The notes: generated from the letters alone by a model not told the origin. DNA of 44,113 bases from an uncultured Desulfovibrionaceae bacterium (GCA_944325325.1 CALUZP010000070.1:1-44113), one strand, 5' to 3'; counted from the stretch's first letter, positions 25,123 through 33,373 are shown. Numbers and translations are program-made.

Positions 25123-25422
25123 ATGGCTTTTACCGAACAGGATATGAAGCGGCAGAGTGAAGCGCTGGCGAATCTGAAAGAAGAGTTTTCCCGGCTTGAG
25201 AGCCAGGAGAAGGCGATGCGCAAGGCTCTGGGGTTGCCTGAGCAGGGCGGTCAGCCGGTTGATCTGAAGGCGCTGTCTCCGGAACTGCGGGCGCAGGCCG
25301 AGGCCGCCATAGCCGAAGCCCAGCGCGCCGGTGCCTCCCGCGCCGCCCAGTCGCAGTCCTCTCTGGCCACTCCGGCCGGCAGCCGCCCTGGTTGCGGACG
25401 CCGCAACGTCGTGCGCCTGTAA
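25123..25422 (+). CDS. Small helical protein, LcrG/PcrG-like by position
   Basis: A 99-aa charged protein: an N-terminal amphipathic helix (about 5-36), the segment ALGLPEQ, a second helix (SPELRAQAEAAIAEAQRAG) and a basic C-terminus (RRNVVRL). Layout and size resemble LcrG (95 aa), the tip-protein chaperone that also blocks secretion, and the operon order (LcrG-like, tip-like proteins, LcrH-like, YopB-like, YopD-like) agrees. The ATG at 25123 is preferred over 25117 because the AGGAG site is then 7 bases away. A CesA/SsaE-type chaperone is the alternative. Confidence 0.6.
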   Translation: MAFTEQDMKRQSEALANLKEEFSRLESQEKAMRKALGLPEQGGQPVDLKALSPELRAQAEAAIAEAQRAGASRAAQSQSSLATPAGSRPGCGRRNVVRL

Positions 25423-25515
25423 CAGTCTGACGGCAAAGCAGAGTGTATGGCTGGAGGCTGAGTCAAAGAAGGCGGCTTTCGTAACAAAACAGTTATTAGC
25501 AAATCAGAGGCTAAC

Positions 25516-26157
25516 ATGTCTATTACTACAGTGAATGCGAACAGTGTTTCGTCCGTGACTTCCGCGGATCTTGGACCTTCCTCCAGCCTTCAGCTGATGT
25601 TTGCCAAGCTCCAGCTTGAGCTTTCCGAAACAGCTAAAAGCCAGGCCCTGGAACGCATGGACTATATTTCCCAGCAGCAGGAAGAGCAGAAGCTTGTGTC
25701 CTCACTGCTCAACGAAGCCCGGCAGGCCCAGGCCGACGCCGAGGCCGGCGTGGGCAACGATAAGGAGAAGACGGCGACCTTCAACGTTCCCAAGAAGGAC
25801 TCCAACGGCAACGTCATGCTCGATGACAACGGCAATATCATCTACGAGAAGACCCGCACGGAGACAGTGCCCAAGGGCAACAACGCCACCTTCATGAGTC
25901 AGGAAATGGTGGACTACATGGAGTCGCACGGGCTGGCCATGGACAGGACCGGCAACAACTATTCTCACAGTGCGGACGAGTGGGACGTGGCTATTACCTC
26001 TCTGGAAGCCCGTCTTGAAGAGCTGGGCACGGACACGCAGCAGCAGATGGTCTACATTCAGGACTACATGGGGCAGTACAACTCGTACCTGCAGGGCGCC
26101 AACACCCAGATTTCCAACGCCAACCAGACACTGACCAGTCTGGCCAGGGGCCAGTAA
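25516..26157 (+). CDS. EspA/SseB-like hydrophilic translocator, paralogue 1
   Basis: A 213-aa protein. Residues 11-72 (SSVTSADLGPSSSLQLMFAK onward through the QQQEEQKL helix) and the last 60 residues are almost identical in all three tandem paralogues; the middle (about 73-150) is variable and here the longest. The plan (N-terminal helices, a variable middle, a helix pair with DYM, a C-terminal coiled coil with QYNSYLQGANTQ) resembles EspA/SseB filament or tip proteins. It occupies the LcrV position of Ysc operons. It is probably co-transcribed from the sigma-54 promoter at 25041. The family call is by layout, not by sequence search. Confidence 0.65.
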   Translation: MSITTVNANSVSSVTSADLGPSSSLQLMFAKLQLELSETAKSQALERMDYISQQQEEQKLVSSLLNEARQAQADAEAGVGNDKEKTATFNVPKKDSNGNVMLDDNGNIIYEKTRTETVPKGNNATFMSQEMVDYMESHGLAMDRTGNNYSHSADEWDVAITSLEARLEELGTDTQQQMVYIQDYMGQYNSYLQGANTQISNANQTLTSLARGQ

Positions 26158-26207
26158 GTCTGCAAAACAGACCTGCGTGGGCAGGAGCGGTGCTGCTTCC
26201 ACACTCT

Positions 26208-26249
26208 GGCAGGAGGCTGGCGCACCGAAGGCTGAAAAGGCCTCCTGCC
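26208..26249 (+). ncRNA. Hairpin in the leader of EspA-like paralogue 2
   Basis: GGCAGGAGGC (26208-26217) pairs perfectly with GCCTCCTGCC (26240-26249) over a 22-nt loop. The next gap has an equally long stem of different sequence in the same place. There is no T run, so it is more likely an RNA stability, processing or leader structure than a terminator. Confidence 0.55.
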
Positions 26250-26300
26250 TGGAGAGCTTGAAGGGACCCCCTCAATAAAACATAACAAAGGAAACAGACC

Positions 26301-26906
26301 ATGTCTCTTACAGTCGATAGCAACAGCAACGTTTCGTCCGTGACTTCCGCGGATCTTGGGCCTTCCTCCAGCCTCCAGCTGATGTTTGCCAAGCTCCAGC
26401 TTGAGCTTGCCGAAACGGCCAAAAGCCAGGCTCTGGAACGCATGGACTATATTTCCCAGCAGCAGGAAGAGCAGAAGCTTGTGTCCTCGCTGCTCAACGA
26501 AGCCCGGCAGGCCAAGGCCGATGCGGATTTGGACGGCGGGAACAAAGAGGACATCACGACCACCTATTATAAATATGACGAAAACGGCAACGTGACGGGT
26601 TCCTATAAGGAGACCGCACCCAAGGGCAAGGACTATACGCCCATGAGCGCCGAGATGGTGGAGTATATGGACGCCCACGGTCTTGCCTATGACAAGGCAG
26701 GCAATGACCATATGCACACGTCCGACGAGTGGGACGTGGCCATTGCCTCTCTGGAAGCCCGTCTTGAAGAGCTGGGCACGGACACGCAGCAGCAGATGGT
26801 CTACATTCAGGACTACATGGGCCAGTACAATTCGTACCTGCAGGGCGCCAACACCCAGATTTCCAACTCCAACCAGACGCTGACCAGCCTGGCCAAGGGC
26901 CAGTAA
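26301..26906 (+). CDS. EspA/SseB-like hydrophilic translocator, paralogue 2
   Basis: A 201-aa tandem copy. Its first 70 and last 60 residues match paralogue 1 with few changes; the 183-bp terminal block has exactly the same length in all three genes. The central part differs (TTYYKYDENGNVTG and following). AAAGGAAAC precedes the ATG. Near-identical DNA ends make recombination among copies plausible. Function inferred as tip or filament subunit of the T3SS. Confidence 0.65.
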   Translation: MSLTVDSNSNVSSVTSADLGPSSSLQLMFAKLQLELAETAKSQALERMDYISQQQEEQKLVSSLLNEARQAKADADLDGGNKEDITTTYYKYDENGNVTGSYKETAPKGKDYTPMSAEMVEYMDAHGLAYDKAGNDHMHTSDEWDVAIASLEARLEELGTDTQQQMVYIQDYMGQYNSYLQGANTQISNSNQTLTSLAKGQ

Positions 26907-26955
26907 GGCAGCGAAATGAGTCGGCCTGGAAAGGAACGGTTCCGCTTGCCACTCC

Positions 26956-26998
26956 GGCTGGAGACAGCTGCGCAGAAGGGCTCAACAAGTCTCCAGCC
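26956..26998 (+). ncRNA. Hairpin in the leader of EspA-like paralogue 3
   Basis: GGCTGGAGAC (26956-26965) pairs with GTCTCCAGCC (26989-26998), a 10-bp stem with a 23-nt loop. It sits about 50 bases ahead of paralogue 3, just as the 26208-26249 stem sits ahead of paralogue 2, although the stem sequences differ. Confidence 0.55.
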
Positions 26999-27046
26999 CG
27001 GGAAAGCTGAATGAGCCCGTCATCACAGTGTAACAAAGGAAAAAAT

Positions 27047-27601
27047 ATGTCTATTGCAGTCAATAACAGCAATGTTTCGTCTGTGACTTCTGCGGATCTT
27101 GGGCCTTCCTCCAGCCTTCAGCTGATGTTTGCCAAGCTCCAGCTTGAGCTCTCCGGAACTGCCAAGAGTCAGGCCCTGGAGCGCATGGATTATATTTCCC
27201 AGCAGCAGGAAGAGCAGAAACTCGTTTCCTCGTTGCTCAACGAGGCCCGGCAGGCTCAGGCCGATGGCGAAGCCGGCACGGGCGTGGGCATGAAAAGCAT
27301 CAACGGCGTCACGGTCGGGGGTTCGGATTGCTACCCTATGTCGCAGAAGTTGGTGGACTACATGGATGCGCACGGTCTGGCCTATGCCAACGCGGATGGT
27401 GACTACATCCTTGGCAAGGACGAGTGGGATCTGGCGATCACTTCCCTAGAAGCCCGTCTTGAAGAACTGGGCACAGACACGCAGCAGCAGATGGTCTACA
27501 TCCAGGACTACATGGGCCAGTACAACTCGTACCTGCAGGGTGCCAACACCCAGATTTCCAACGCCAACCAGACGCTGACCAGCCTGGCCAAGGGCCAGTA
27601 G
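27047..27601 (+). CDS. EspA/SseB-like hydrophilic translocator, paralogue 3
   Basis: A 184-aa protein, the shortest of the three because its central variable region is compact (SINGVTVGGSDCYPMSQ). The N- and C-terminal blocks are shared with paralogues 1 and 2. It carries a single cysteine in the variable region, absent from the others. The ATG at 27047 follows AAAGGAAAAA; an in-frame ATG 36 bases upstream lies inside the leader and is not preferred. It is followed at 214 bp by its likely chaperone gene. Confidence 0.65.
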   Translation: MSIAVNNSNVSSVTSADLGPSSSLQLMFAKLQLELSGTAKSQALERMDYISQQQEEQKLVSSLLNEARQAQADGEAGTGVGMKSINGVTVGGSDCYPMSQKLVDYMDAHGLAYANADGDYILGKDEWDLAITSLEARLEELGTDTQQQMVYIQDYMGQYNSYLQGANTQISNANQTLTSLAKGQ

Positions 27602-27815
27602 CCGCGGGCGTTGCGGACGCCGCCCCGGTTCAGCGCAGGCCGCGCCGTCTTTCTGCGGTGTCCTGGGCGGCTCCGCCCGTGCCATGAAGCGCCCCGGCGG
27701 GTGCGGGCTGCACAGTTCCTGCAGCGCGTCAGCGCAAGGGACATGCAGCCGGAAGACGGTGCGCAAGCGCGCAACAGGCAGTCAACAGTCAGCTCAACCA
27801 CCGAAGGAGTGTTTC

Positions 27816-28352
27816 ATGAGCCAGAACGCCGAACAGGAAAAAGAGATCCAGGCCTCTCTGCTTGAAATGGCACAGGCGGCAGGGTTTACGGAAGAGGAAT
27901 TCAAGACCATCCAGTCCGCCCTGGCAAAGGGTGCGACCCTTGCCGACGTGTTCAACATCAGCAAGGAAGCCATGGAATCCGCCTATGCCTATGCGTATAA
28001 CCTGTACAATGTGGGCAACTATAAAGACGCCGAAAGCATGTTCCGCGGCCTTTGTCTCTATGACGGCAACGATCCCCGTTTCTGGATGGGGCTGGCCGGA
28101 TGCCTTCAGGCCCGCGAGGCGTATCAGCTGGCTATTGATACCTACGGCATGGCCGGCGTAGCCGGAGCGCTCAAGGATCCGGCCCCCTTCTATTACGGTG
28201 GGCTGTGCTACCTGAAGCTGGGCGACGGCGAGAATGCGGCCAATGCCTTCCGCGCCGCCCTCGGCTTCGGGGACGAGTCCATCCCCGAACACAAGGCTTG
28301 CCACGACCGCATCCGCGCACTGTTGGCTTCGCTGGCTCAGAAGAAGGAGTAG
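27816..28352 (+). CDS. LcrH/SycD-type TPR chaperone for translocators
   Basis: A 178-aa protein with three TPR-like repeats (AYAYAYNLYNVGNYKDAESMF, WMGLAGCLQAREAYQLAIDTY, YYGGLCYLKLGDGENAANAF), the class II chaperone pattern of LcrH, SicA and SycD. Such chaperones hold the two hydrophobic translocators. GAAGGAG precedes the ATG. It is followed 3 bases later by the major translocator gene, as in lcrH-yopB-yopD. Confidence 0.9.
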   Translation: MSQNAEQEKEIQASLLEMAQAAGFTEEEFKTIQSALAKGATLADVFNISKEAMESAYAYAYNLYNVGNYKDAESMFRGLCLYDGNDPRFWMGLAGCLQAREAYQLAIDTYGMAGVAGALKDPAPFYYGGLCYLKLGDGENAANAFRAALGFGDESIPEHKACHDRIRALLASLAQKKE

Positions 28353-28355
28353 GTC

Positions 28356-29603
28356 ATGACAACAGCGCCCGTTAATACTCAGCAACGCTCCCCGGTGCTT
28401 GATTTCAGCACCTTGATGAAGCTCCAGACCCAGTCGCAGCAGACTGGAACCGACACCACGGTTCCCGGCCCACTGGATACTGTCAAAACGCTGTCGGAAA
28501 TGCTTGTAGGGTTGTCGAGCCAGTTGCCTACTCTGCCGGAGCCCTCGAGCAAGGGAACAGACGATGCCGATGACACCAAGGAAACAGACGATGCCGGTGA
28601 TGCCAAGGGAACAGGTGCTGCCGGTGATGCCAAGGGAAGTGCTAGCGGAGTTGGCAGTAGTAGTGCCGGCACGACGCTGCTGGGCGGTTTGAATATAGGC
28701 GGCCTTTCGCTGGAAGTGCTGTTGGACGCTGTGGGCTTTGAGCAGCGTCGTACCGAGACCAAGGCGGGCATTTCCAGCCTTGAGGCCCACGCGCAGGAAC
28801 GCGCCCAGGCCAACGAGGAAAAGATCAAGTCCATTCAGGAACAGCTGGAAAAATCCAAGAGTCAGGGCTTTCTTGACGGTCTGCTCAAGGCCTTCAAGTA
28901 CATCGGCATGGCGCTGGCCGCCATCGGTTCCGCGGCCATGATTGCCGTCGGGGCTGTGGGCCTGGCTGCCGGTGGTTCCGGCGTGGCGCTCATTGCGGTG
29001 GGGGTTGCGTCTTTTGCGCTGCTGACCAGCTCCATCACGGAGGAACTCACAGACGGCAAGGTCGGTTTCAGCCCGGCGTTCATCACCGGCAAGATCATGG
29101 AAGCCTGCGGCGCGAGCGAATCGGCCATTGCCTGGACCAAGATGGCCGTGGAGCTGCTCACTTCCGTCGTCCTGATCGTGGCCAGCTGTGGCGCGGGTGC
29201 GGCCGGTTCGGCCAGCAAGGCCGTGCAGACGACCACGGAAGCCGCCGCGAAGACGGCGGAAGTAGCCACCAAGGCTGCTTCCAAGGGCGTGGAAACCTTC
29301 CAGAAGGTGGCCTCCATCACGGCCCGCACGGCCACCGCCCTGGGCGGGGCCAACACCATCGCCCAGAGTGCCACGAGCATCGCCTCCGCCTCGAACCAGA
29401 AGGAAATAAGTTTCCTGCAGGCCCAGCAAAAGCGCTTGGAAGCCATTCTTGAACGGATCTCCATAGCCAATGATCTGGATCTCGAACACCTCAAGGAAAT
29501 GATGCAGCGTTCCGAACAGACGTTGCAGACCGTGTCCGACATCGTTCAGGAAGGGGCCGAAGCCAACGTGGCCATCATGTCCGGCAATCCCGCCATGGCC
29601 TGA
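28356..29603 (+). CDS. sctE: Major hydrophobic translocator SctE (YopB/SseC-like)
   Basis: A 415-aa protein. An N-terminal region (1-120) includes three 9-residue acidic/glycine repeats at about 68-94; then comes a coiled coil (about 130-170), a hydrophobic hairpin (about 182-226), a second membrane segment (about 262-285) and a C-terminal coiled coil. This plan is that of YopB/SseC/IpaB-like pore proteins inserted into the host membrane. It sits directly after its TPR chaperone. Confidence 0.85.
   Translation: MTTAPVNTQQRSPVLDFSTLMKLQTQSQQTGTDTTVPGPLDTVKTLSEMLVGLSSQLPTLPEPSSKGTDDADDTKETDDAGDAKGTGAAGDAKGSASGVGSSSAGTTLLGGLNIGGLSLEVLLDAVGFEQRRTETKAGISSLEAHAQERAQANEEKIKSIQEQLEKSKSQGFLDGLLKAFKYIGMALAAIGSAAMIAVGAVGLAAGGSGVALIAVGVASFALLTSSITEELTDGKVGFSPAFITGKIMEACGASESAIAWTKMAVELLTSVVLIVASCGAGAAGSASKAVQTTTEAAAKTAEVATKAASKGVETFQKVASITARTATALGGANTIAQSATSIASASNQKEISFLQAQQKRLEAILERISIANDLDLEHLKEMMQRSEQTLQTVSDIVQEGAEANVAIMSGNPAMA
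28557..28637 (+). repeat. Three 27-bp tandem repeats within sctE
   Basis: Units start at 28557, 28584 and 28611. Units 2 and 3 differ by about two bases and unit 1 by a few more. The repeats encode nine-residue blocks of the form T-(D/G)-(D/A)-A-(D/G)-D-(T/A)-K-(E/G). Being in frame, a change in copy number would alter length without breaking the gene. Confidence 0.85.
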
Positions 29604-29637
29604 TGCGGGCCGGCGGTAAGAATAAAAGGAAGTTGCC

Positions 29638-30420
29638 ATGAGAAGCATTCAAGACGCGACAGGATACGATGCGGTGCAGTACAACGCGCTGCTGAGTCAG
29701 GCCGAGACCTACGGGGTGTCTGCCGCCAAGGTCGAAAACGCCATGCTGGCCCTTATTGACGAGGGGAAGGATTTTTCTGCGGCGCTTGAGCAGGTCGGCG
29801 ATATTCTGCCCAAACTGGCAGAACCGACCTCAACGGCCATCCCCAATCCCAAAGACTGGGTGGCCCTGCCCAGCCCGGCAGCCCTGCTTGCCAGCGTGAT
29901 CACGCAGGACGCCGCGGAGCAGCGGCGTGTCAACCGCAGCATCATCCAGGCCCAGGGCACGCAGATCGCCAACCTGATGGAAGAACAGGCCGACAAGATC
30001 GAAAAGGGCGCCATGCAGAAGTTTGCCTGCGCCGTGGCCGGGGCCGTGGTGAACATGGCCGCCGGGGCCGCCAGCATGGGTCTTGCCGCCAGCGGCGTGG
30101 GCCGGAACACCGAAACCGGTAAGCTCAATTTCAAGGCCGGGGCCAGTGCGGATTCGCAGCTTACGGCGGCGGTGACGCAGTCACTCAATACCATGATTTC
30201 CTCCGCCGGCACCATCATCACGTCCGGCGGCGAGTATGCCGAAGGGCTTCGCAGCGCCGAAGCCAAACGGCTGGAGGCCGAGCAGGAGCAGATCCGCACC
30301 ATGATGGAACAGACCAAGCAGACCAACGAGGCGCTGAAGGATCTGGTCTCCAAGTCGCTGGAATTCATGAGTGCCATGCAGGCCAACATGAACCAGACCC
30401 GTACCAAGATCCTGGGTTAG
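29638..30420 (+). CDS. sctB: Minor hydrophobic translocator SctB (YopD/SseD/EspB-like)
   Basis: A 260-aa protein with one hydrophobic segment at about 128-154 (ACAVAGAVVNMAAGAASMGL) and a long C-terminal coiled coil (about 205-258, rich in E, Q and K). It is downstream of the major translocator, matching yopB-yopD and sseC-sseD order. It would complete the host-membrane pore. It is the last gene of this operon; two small stem-loops without T runs follow at about 30440-30480. Confidence 0.8.
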   Translation: MRSIQDATGYDAVQYNALLSQAETYGVSAAKVENAMLALIDEGKDFSAALEQVGDILPKLAEPTSTAIPNPKDWVALPSPAALLASVITQDAAEQRRVNRSIIQAQGTQIANLMEEQADKIEKGAMQKFACAVAGAVVNMAAGAASMGLAASGVGRNTETGKLNFKAGASADSQLTAAVTQSLNTMISSAGTIITSGGEYAEGLRSAEAKRLEAEQEQIRTMMEQTKQTNEALKDLVSKSLEFMSAMQANMNQTRTKILG

Positions 30421-30909
30421 GGCGTCAGAGCGGGGCAGGACGGGCGCCGTCCCTTTCGGTGGGAGCGTTTTTCCGCTCCGGCTGCCCGGACGGCTGGGCA
30501 TGGATGCGCATCGCCTGTTCTCCCTGCCTCTGAAGCAAGTCGGCCCGGCGAGTCCCGCGCGGATGGGGACAGTGTGAGCCAACGACAGACTGAACCTCCA
30601 GCATGGGCGATCACTGAGCGGACGGGAACCTCCGATTTCACCGTTCAACCCCCTGGAAAACAGTCCGGCCTCCTGTGCGTGCGGGGGGACTGAGCATTCA
30701 CGGATTCCGGGGATGGCCTCTAACCGGCCTCCTTTGCGTACGGGTGGGGTTCAGCGGCATGAAACTGCCGGTCAGCGGCGGAAAACCGGCCCCTGTGCGC
30801 ACGGGCTGAGTCTGCCTGGATTTGCAGGTCCTCCGCCCTGCGTCCCCGGTTCCCGCAAGCCCGGGTACGTTTTCCTGATCTGCCGCCTGCTGCGCCCGGG
30901 CGGGAATTG
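30421..30909. other. Intergenic region between translocator and sctC operons
   Basis: About 490 bases without a supported gene. Small stem-loops follow the sctB stop (GGACGGGCGCCGTCC near 30439; GGAGCG/CGCTCC at 30462-30479). Three imperfect copies of CCGGCCTCCTGTGCGTGCGGG start near 30665, 30724 and 30786, about 60 bp apart. Confidence 0.55.
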
Positions 30910-30959
30910 TTGACGTTTCGTTTTGTTTGTGACTACCATGCGACAATTGACATGCGACA
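30910..30959 (+). promoter_or_regulatory. Candidate sigma-70 promoter with direct repeats before the sctC operon
   Basis: TTGACG (30910-30915) and TACCAT (30934-30939) are 18 bp apart, with a predicted start near 30946, about 32 bases before the first gene. CATGCGACA is repeated at 30937-30945 and 30951-30959, overlapping the predicted start, a fitting place for a repressor. No sigma-54 element is visible here. Confidence 0.45.
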
Positions 30960-30977
30960 GGACACGCGGGGCAGCCT

Positions 30978-31466
30978 ATGGCACTACTGGATGACAAGAT
31001 CGTATCCCTTGCGGCGTCGGCCGGCTGGAAGCATCCCCGGCGCGATGAGGACGGGGCCTACCGTTTCCGCCTGGAAGGCGGACTGGATGTGGCGTTCTTT
31101 TCGCCGGACGAACGGCGCTGCGTGATGCGGATGGAGCTGGCGTCCGTGCCGGAAGATGCGGCCCGGCGTGACGAGCTCTTGCGGACGGTTGCGGCAAGGC
31201 AGGCCGGAGTCTGCCGGCAGCGAGCCTCCATTGCCGCACTGGAAGGGCCGGGGCAGAGTCTGCTCGGTCAGGCCAGGCCCGGGGAACGGCTGATTCTGTA
31301 CCGGATGCTGGAGCTGGATGTGGCGCAGGAGGTTTTTGCGGCCATGGCGCGCGATTTTCTCAATGACGCCGCCTGGTGGAAGGCCTCGTTTGGCCAGACG
31401 CCGGAACGCCAGGATGCGGCGTCCCTGTTCAGCATGCCCGGCGCCTTCTGGGGAGGGGCTCGTTGA
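30978..31466 (+). CDS. YscB-like/CesT-fold T3SS chaperone
   Basis: A 162-aa protein with a CesT-like profile (an N-terminal helix ending SAGWKHP, beta segments YRFRLEGGLDVAFFSPDERRCVMRM, C-terminal helices). Its place directly upstream of sctC, overlapping its start, equals yscB-yscC in Yersinia, where YscB with SycN chaperones YopN. The SycN-like partner is encoded at 22787. The ribosome binding site is weak. Assignment is by context and fold-like pattern. Confidence 0.6.
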   Translation: MALLDDKIVSLAASAGWKHPRRDEDGAYRFRLEGGLDVAFFSPDERRCVMRMELASVPEDAARRDELLRTVAARQAGVCRQRASIAALEGPGQSLLGQARPGERLILYRMLELDVAQEVFAAMARDFLNDAAWWKASFGQTPERQDAASLFSMPGAFWGGAR

Positions 31467-33373
31467 AGCGATATTCAGCCGTTGTGACAGTCCTTTTACT
31501 GGTCTTCTGCTGCTTCTTTGCGGCAGAAGGCCTTTGCGCGTCCTCCGGGCGCACGGCCTCCGCATTCAGGACGCCGTTTTCGCTCTACGCGGACAACGAG
31601 TCGATCGAGGCAGTGCTCGCGTCGTTTGCCCGCGCCGAAGGCTACAGCGCGGTGTGCAGTCCGTCCCTGACCGGATCGGTGAGCGGGCGGTTTGAGAACG
31701 TGGATCCCGGGACGTTCCTTGACGGCATGCGCTCGGCCTTTGGCGTGCGCTGGTACATTCAGGGCCGGACAGTCACGTTCTGGCACGAGGGGGAGGCGAC
31801 GAACGCCTTCCTTGCGCCGTCCGTCGTTTCGGCCGCGTCGCTCCTCGACATGCTGCGCAGCGCGGGGATGATCTCGCCCCAGCTGCCTGTGCGCCTGCTG
31901 CCCGGACAGAACCTGATTTCGGTGCACGGCCCGGCCATCTATGTGGATCAGCTGCGCGGGGCCATGAAGGCCTTTGAGGAAGCCCAGGGCGGCCGCACGG
32001 TGATGCGGGTGTTCCCTCTGCGCTACGCCTGGGCGGAAGACATGCAGGTTTCCAGCATGGACGCGACAATCACCATCCCCGGCGTGGCCAGCATTCTGCA
32101 GGCCATGGCTTCCGGCACGCCCATTCTCGGCATGCAGACCACGGTGCTGCCCTCGGCTCAGGCAGGGTTGCGCGGCAAGGGGCTGGCCGCCATGGGCGGC
32201 ACAACGGGCGCGACAAGTGCGGCGGCCGGCACGGCGCAGCCGGCCCAGGCCCAGCCGGGCAAGGCCGAAGCGTCCGCCCCCGGCCCGACCATCATTGCCG
32301 ATCCGCGGGTCAACGCCGTGGTTGTCACCGACGCCGAATACCGCATGAGCTATTACGCCTCTGTCATTGCCGATCTGGACAGGCCCGTCGAGCTGGTGGA
32401 AATTCACGCGGCCATCGTGGACATTGACAGCGACTTCTCCAGAGAGTTCGGCATCAACTGGTCAGGTTCGGCCTCGCACGGCCGGAACTGGAGCAGCGGC
32501 GGTTCAGGCGGCGGCACGTCCGCAGCCGGCACCATCCCCTCTGCAGGGTCGGCCAGTGACGGCGGCCTTTCCTTCTCGACCCTGTACGCCCACGGCACTG
32601 ACTATTTTCTGGCCCGCGTCCAGGCTCTGGAGGAAGACGGGCAGGCCCGCGTGCTGGGCAAGCCGTCCGTGCTGACCATGGACAACGTGCAGGCCTCGCT
32701 CGAGAACACGAGTTCCTACTATGTGCCGGTATCGGGCAACGAGTCCTCGGATCTGTTCAAGATCGACTCGGGCACCGTGCTCAAGGTGACGCCGCACATC
32801 ATTCCGGCAGAAGAGGCCGGCCGGCCCGGTACCATCAAGCTCATGGTCAGCGTGCAGGATGACCGCGACGACGGCTCAAGCTCCTTTTCCGTGGATCCTG
32901 AAAAGCTGTCGCCCATCAAGCAGACCCGCATCAACACCCAGGCCATTGTGGGCGAGGGGCAGAGCCTGCTTATCGGCGGCTACTACTACGAAGTGCAGAG
33001 CGATAACGAAACCGGCATCCCCGTGCTCAAGAACATCCCTCTTCTTGGCGGGCTGTTCCGTTCCACGGGCAAGACCCATCAGCGCATGGAGCGGCTGATT
33101 CTGATTACGCCGCGGATCGTGCGCATGGATACGCAGTCCAACGTGCCCGCACGGGTGGAGGACGGGCGGTTCAGCCGTTCGCCGACCCAGAAGGACTATG
33201 AGGAGCTGCAGCCTGTCACGCCGCCTGTGGGCGGCTGCGCGCGCCGCCGGGAACTGACGCCGGTCATGCGTCAGCCCGAACCCCGGGCCGTGGCCGCGCC
33301 TGTGCCGGCTGCCGGCGCGGCCGGTGCAGGCAGCGCCGGGATTACGGTCACTCCGGTCGGAGGCACACGGTGA
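31463..33373 (+). CDS. sctC: T3SS outer-membrane secretin SctC
   Basis: A 636-aa secretin. The start is TTG at 31463, overlapping the chaperone stop (TTGA) with GGGGAGGGG upstream; the sequence KRYSAVVTVLLLVFCCFF that follows is a classical signal peptide ending LCA. N-domains follow (NESIEAVLASFARAEGY; LLDMLRSAGM), then a low-complexity alanine/glycine/glutamine linker and the secretin core (ARVLGKPSVLTMDN, GIPVLKNIPLLGGLFR, RLILITPRIV). It forms the outer-membrane ring. It overlaps sctD by 4 bases. Confidence 0.95.
   Translation: MKRYSAVVTVLLLVFCCFFAAEGLCASSGRTASAFRTPFSLYADNESIEAVLASFARAEGYSAVCSPSLTGSVSGRFENVDPGTFLDGMRSAFGVRWYIQGRTVTFWHEGEATNAFLAPSVVSAASLLDMLRSAGMISPQLPVRLLPGQNLISVHGPAIYVDQLRGAMKAFEEAQGGRTVMRVFPLRYAWAEDMQVSSMDATITIPGVASILQAMASGTPILGMQTTVLPSAQAGLRGKGLAAMGGTTGATSAAAGTAQPAQAQPGKAEASAPGPTIIADPRVNAVVVTDAEYRMSYYASVIADLDRPVELVEIHAAIVDIDSDFSREFGINWSGSASHGRNWSSGGSGGGTSAAGTIPSAGSASDGGLSFSTLYAHGTDYFLARVQALEEDGQARVLGKPSVLTMDNVQASLENTSSYYVPVSGNESSDLFKIDSGTVLKVTPHIIPAEEAGRPGTIKLMVSVQDDRDDGSSSFSVDPEKLSPIKQTRINTQAIVGEGQSLLIGGYYYEVQSDNETGIPVLKNIPLLGGLFRSTGKTHQRMERLILITPRIVRMDTQSNVPARVEDGRFSRSPTQKDYEELQPVTPPVGGCARRRELTPVMRQPEPRAVAAPVPAAGAAGAGSAGITVTPVGGTR

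Noticed and set aside
26208..26249. Rho-independent terminator between paralogues 1 and 2
   Set aside because: The stem is strong but the loop is long and no T run follows; the operon seems to continue.
25516..27601. Calling the paralogues LcrV
   Set aside because: They sit in the lcrV position but are about 200 aa, not over 300, and their helix layout is closer to EspA/SseB.
28557..28637. CRISPR-like short regular repeats
   Set aside because: Units are contiguous without spacers, in frame and coding within sctE, so this is a protein repeat.
27789..29648. 619-codon minus-strand open frame opposite the chaperone and sctE
   Set aside because: Antisense of two well-supported translocation genes; no start signal and no domain.
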